From contig JBLWWH010000011.1 of the NCBI GenBank assembly GCA_048268105.1, positions 1 through 64,000 of the forward strand: a stretch of DNA of 64,000 nucleotides, written 5' to 3'. The position numbers and the translations under genes were made by a program. The number at the start of each line of letters is the position of its first letter. Positions within the stretch are counted from its first letter, which is position 1. This document shows, one piece after another, positions 61,526 to 64,000 of this stretch. This stretch comes from Profundicola sp048268105 (GTDB taxonomy: Bacteria; Bacteroidota; Bacteroidia; Flavobacteriales; Weeksellaceae). Below the pieces are notes generated by a model, which saw only the letters and a list, made by a program, of their open reading frames with translations, searched no databases and was not told the DNA's origin.

Positions 61526-63613
61526 ATGCCCCTGCACAAGAGTCATATTAACAAATCTAGCTTAGAGGATATTTTCTCCACTTATTTCACAAAAAATCAA
61601 GGTTGGGATTTAGTAAACGACCAAGTGAACTTATTGGTTTTAATTGTAAACACGATTCGCCCGAAGAAAGACGCAGCCAAGATTGGGTTAGAAAAACTCA
61701 TTAAGATTTTAGAGGAAAATCCGGATTATAAAGAGAGTTTTAAGCATTATTTAGACGCCCTATTCAAGAATCGTTTTTTCACGGAGATGATTACCGATGT
61801 TGGTCTTCCGTCTGTAGAAAGTTTTGGGCAAGAGTTTAGAAAAAGGCTAACCGATAAAATTCTTCCAGAAACCTCTGACTCTCGAAAAATGAGATATTTG
61901 TTTAAGCAAGTATTTCACCAGAAAAATGACATTCAATGGGTTACATCTATAGATTACAATCAATTAGTTCGTTTATTTGATGTTCTGGAAGTGCCAGAAA
62001 TCGATACTTCTTTTGAACAAGAAGGAAGTATGTGGCAAATTTATTATTCGGTGGTTGTGATTGCATTGCGCGCAAGTGGATCGGCCTTAGAAAAAGATAT
62101 TGTCAACCTTACGCCCTCTTATCAAAACAAGAATTCTCCCTTTGTTGCATTGTATCGAGAAATTGAGGATTTGTGGGATAAAGCAAGTTCTAATAACGAA
62201 TTAAAAAGCAAAGACGACGAGGATTATAAGCAGATTTATGTTTTGCTCCAGCAGTGTAAAAACTATTTAGCGAAAGCTTATAAAGGAAGTGAAACCTATG
62301 GAATCACACTGCAAACCAATCGAGATATTAATAGAATTCGAGAGCAATTAAATCGTATTGAGTTGATGCTTCCTTTGCTCGCGCGAGAAGAGGAAGACAT
62401 CAAAAACATTAAATTAACTCATTTGTTTTATGTTTTGATGGAGATTCACTCAAGCCGTAAAAAGCTAATGGAATTCGTGTCAGATTCAACTAGGTTGGTG
62501 GCGTCAGAAATAAGTTCGCATAAAGCAAAAACAGGAGAAAAATATATTTCCTCTAGCCGAAAAGAATATTGGAAAATGCTCTACACCGCTTTGGGTGGAG
62601 GATTTATTGTTGGTATTTTATGTATCATTAAATTATTACTTACTGACTTGCAGGTGAGTGATTTTGGGCATGCTTTCTTTTACTCGCTTAACTATTCCAT
62701 TGGCTTCATAATCTTATATTTAATGGGATTCACCTTAGCGACCAAGCAACCTGCCATGACAGCTTCTACATTGGTGGACTTGATAGAAAAGGGAATCAAT
62801 CTCGATGTAAAGGCAAGGTATCGTTATAGAGCTTTTGCTGTTTATTTCTCGCAATTATTTAGAACTCAATTCATTGCTTTTGTAGGTAACGTGGTAATGG
62901 CCATGGCAGTGGCGTCGCTGGGTGTGTTTATTATATATTTACTCACTGGAAATGACATTAGTATTAAGGCATGGCCTAAATTATTGTATGATCTAAACCC
63001 AACAACATCAAAAGCATTATTCCATGCTGCGATTGCAGGTGTATTTTTATTTGTATCGGGGATTATAGCTGGTCAGGTAGCCAATCGCAATAAGTTTTAT
63101 GGGATTTCAAAAAGACTCGCGGACAATCCCACCATTAAATGGACTTTTGGTTTGCAACGTGCAGAGAAATTAAAAACCTGGCATGACAACAAATGGCCAG
63201 GCGTGATTTCTAACCTATGGTTTGGTATTTTTATGGGATCCACCGCTTCTATTGGAGCATTTCTTGGTTTAGACCTAGACATTCGTCACATCACATTTGC
63301 TGCTGGAAATTTTGGATTAGCCTTATTCGGTTCGCAGGCAGAAATATCTACCGAAACCTGGATTTGGTCTATTCTTGGTATTGGATTGATTGGATTTATG
63401 AACTTTATCGTAAGCTTTGGACTTTCTTTATTATTGGCTTTTAAATCCAAGAGTGTACCTTTAAGAGAATTAAAGCCATTGAGTTTGTCGGTTATTCAGG
63501 AGATCAAAACACATCCCACAAGTTTCCTATTTCCTGTGTATATAGATAAAAAGAATGACAAACTTTCAGAAAAAGTTAAAGAAACTATTGATAAAAATTC
63601 TTCTAATTCCTAG
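61526..63613 (+). CDS. Gcr-like membrane protein (family annotated as site-specific recombinase)
   Basis: A 695-aa protein. The first 340 residues are helical and soluble (VNLLVLIVNTIRPKKDAAKIGLEKLIKILEENP; LLAREEEDIKNIKLTHLFYVLMEIHSS). From about 355 there are roughly six membrane segments (ALGGGFIVGILCIIKLLLT, FVGNVVMAMAVASLGVFIIYLL, FLFVSGIIAGQVANR). This matches the SpecificRecomb family named after gonococcal Gcr. The family name comes from an early recombination claim; the membrane topology makes direct recombination doubtful. A role in envelope or inclusion handling is more plausible but unproven. It is monocistronic. Confidence 0.75.
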   Translation: MPLHKSHINKSSLEDIFSTYFTKNQGWDLVNDQVNLLVLIVNTIRPKKDAAKIGLEKLIKILEENPDYKESFKHYLDALFKNRFFTEMITDVGLPSVESFGQEFRKRLTDKILPETSDSRKMRYLFKQVFHQKNDIQWVTSIDYNQLVRLFDVLEVPEIDTSFEQEGSMWQIYYSVVVIALRASGSALEKDIVNLTPSYQNKNSPFVALYREIEDLWDKASSNNELKSKDDEDYKQIYVLLQQCKNYLAKAYKGSETYGITLQTNRDINRIREQLNRIELMLPLLAREEEDIKNIKLTHLFYVLMEIHSSRKKLMEFVSDSTRLVASEISSHKAKTGEKYISSSRKEYWKMLYTALGGGFIVGILCIIKLLLTDLQVSDFGHAFFYSLNYSIGFIILYLMGFTLATKQPAMTASTLVDLIEKGINLDVKARYRYRAFAVYFSQLFRTQFIAFVGNVVMAMAVASLGVFIIYLLTGNDISIKAWPKLLYDLNPTTSKALFHAAIAGVFLFVSGIIAGQVANRNKFYGISKRLADNPTIKWTFGLQRAEKLKTWHDNKWPGVISNLWFGIFMGSTASIGAFLGLDLDIRHITFAAGNFGLALFGSQAEISTETWIWSILGIGLIGFMNFIVSFGLSLLLAFKSKSVPLRELKPLSLSVIQEIKTHPTSFLFPVYIDKKNDKLSEKVKETIDKNSSNS

Positions 63614-63642
63614 CTCGTTCAGCTCACAAAGACATAGTTTTA

Positions 63643-63687
63643 AGTAACTCAAGTTACGCCTCTCGATAAGCGCTTTCTATATCTTTG
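63643..63687 (+). promoter_or_regulatory. Third copy of the sulfur-operon operator plus a perfect -7 box, upstream of YeeE/YedE gene
   Basis: AGTAACTCAAGTTACG (63643-63658) has GTAAC-N4-GTTAC, and TATCTTTG (63680-63687) is a perfect TAnnTTTG. Centre-to-box distance is 29.5 bp, identical to the sites at 16121 and 16997. The expected transcription start leaves a leader of about 65-70 nt to ATG 63759. Confidence 0.75.
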
Positions 63688-63758
63688 CAACTTCAATTTA
63701 GAGAAAAAATTAAATTATTTTTGAATCTAAATTAATATGTACAAAAAAATAAAGATAT

Positions 63759-64000
63759 ATGTTAGAGTTTTTAAAACAGCCATGGCCTTGGTATGTTGCA
63801 GGTCCATTAATTGGATTAACAGTGCCTTTCTTATTGCTTATTGGCAACAAGTCTTTTGGGATAAGCTCTTCCCTAAGACATACTTGCGCAGCTTGTATTC
63901 CAAATAAAATTCCTTTCTTCGATTATGATTGGAAAAAGGAAATATGGAACTTATTTTTTGTTGGAGGAATCATATTAGGTGGTTTTATTTCCTTTTTATT
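63759..64000 (+). CDS. YeeE/YedE-family sulfur transporter (partial, runs off window)
   Basis: The first 80 codons of a membrane protein: MLEFLKQPWPWYVAGPLIGL, an entry membrane segment (VPFLLLIGNKSFGISS), LRHTCAACIPNKIPFF with two Cys, and a second membrane segment (VGGIILGGFISFLL). This is the start of the YeeE/YedE family, in which conserved cysteines relay thiosulfate through the channel. It is preceded by the same operator as tauE and cstB, so thiosulfate or sulfide-derived import is likely co-regulated with persulfide oxidation. The rest of the gene and its usual partner are outside the window. Confidence 0.82.
   Translation, partial: MLEFLKQPWPWYVAGPLIGLTVPFLLLIGNKSFGISSSLRHTCAACIPNKIPFFDYDWKKEIWNLFFVGGIILGGFISFL

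Noticed and set aside
61526..63613. Mobile element suggested by the family name site-specific recombinase
   Set aside because: The protein has about six membrane segments and no integrase or resolvase motif; there are no flanking repeats.

Overview
The window is AT-rich chromosomal DNA from a member of the Bacteroidota, most likely order Flavobacteriales. Three things point there. It carries type IX secretion (T9SS) genes: porZ, the giant sprA, and an endonuclease with a Por-type C-terminal sorting domain. Many promoters match the Bacteroidota -7 box TAnnTTTG rather than a sigma70 -10 box. The orders porZ-recO and maeB-ruvA-sprA-gcvH-vanZ are, to my knowledge, typical of flavobacteria. I cannot name the genus.

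Layout. 1-5000 (minus strand) is an accessory region of 5'-truncated Rhs tips with divergent C-terminal toxin-like domains; small lipoprotein genes, probable immunity proteins, follow each tip. One tip carries a perfect metzincin motif (HExxHxxGxxH). A five-copy 22-bp tandem repeat lies just beyond. 5.5-16 kb is mostly housekeeping: PhoH-like PIN-ATPase, a 5-FTHF cyclo-ligase/ferredoxin/TrhP cluster, porZ-recO, an SpoU methyltransferase, a CNNM transporter, ferritin and a luciferase-like oxidoreductase. 16.1-18.8 kb is a sulfide/persulfide module: TauE/SafE exporter, CstB-like persulfide dioxygenase-rhodanese, and a DUF2892 protein. 18.8-24 kb holds a broken acyl-CoA synthetase, a T9SS-exported endonuclease, a stand-alone MnmA C-terminal-domain protein, an FKBP isomerase and a frameshifted small gene. 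24.2-24.5 kb has tRNA-Asn and tRNA-Pro.

24.5-38.5 kb holds an OppC-type permease, a tail-specific protease, SurE, a Nudix hydrolase, a serine hydrolase, PheS, YceI, Mrp and NifU-like Fe-S proteins, KorA without an adjacent KorB, a DUF3108 protein and an ABC ATPase. 38.5-41 kb is a tandem set of three TonB-family genes. 41.3-52 kb is the sprA operon. 52-57.6 kb has Tag, DUF4230, a thioredoxin-fold lipoprotein, a nitronate monooxygenase-like protein, an RluA-type synthase, a GNAT protein and an unknown exported protein. 57.7-61.2 kb encodes a three-subunit biotin-dependent acyl-CoA carboxylase. A Gcr-like membrane protein follows, and the window ends inside a YeeE/YedE transporter gene.

The most striking regulatory signal is a palindrome GTAAC-N4-GTTAC upstream of the tauE, cstB and yedE genes. 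In all three its centre lies exactly 29.5 bp before a TAnnTTTG-like -7 box. This predicts one Crp/Fnr-superfamily activator controlling a sulfur regulon whose targets are 46 kb apart here. The regulator gene is not in the window. All functional calls come from reading the sequence; no database search was run.
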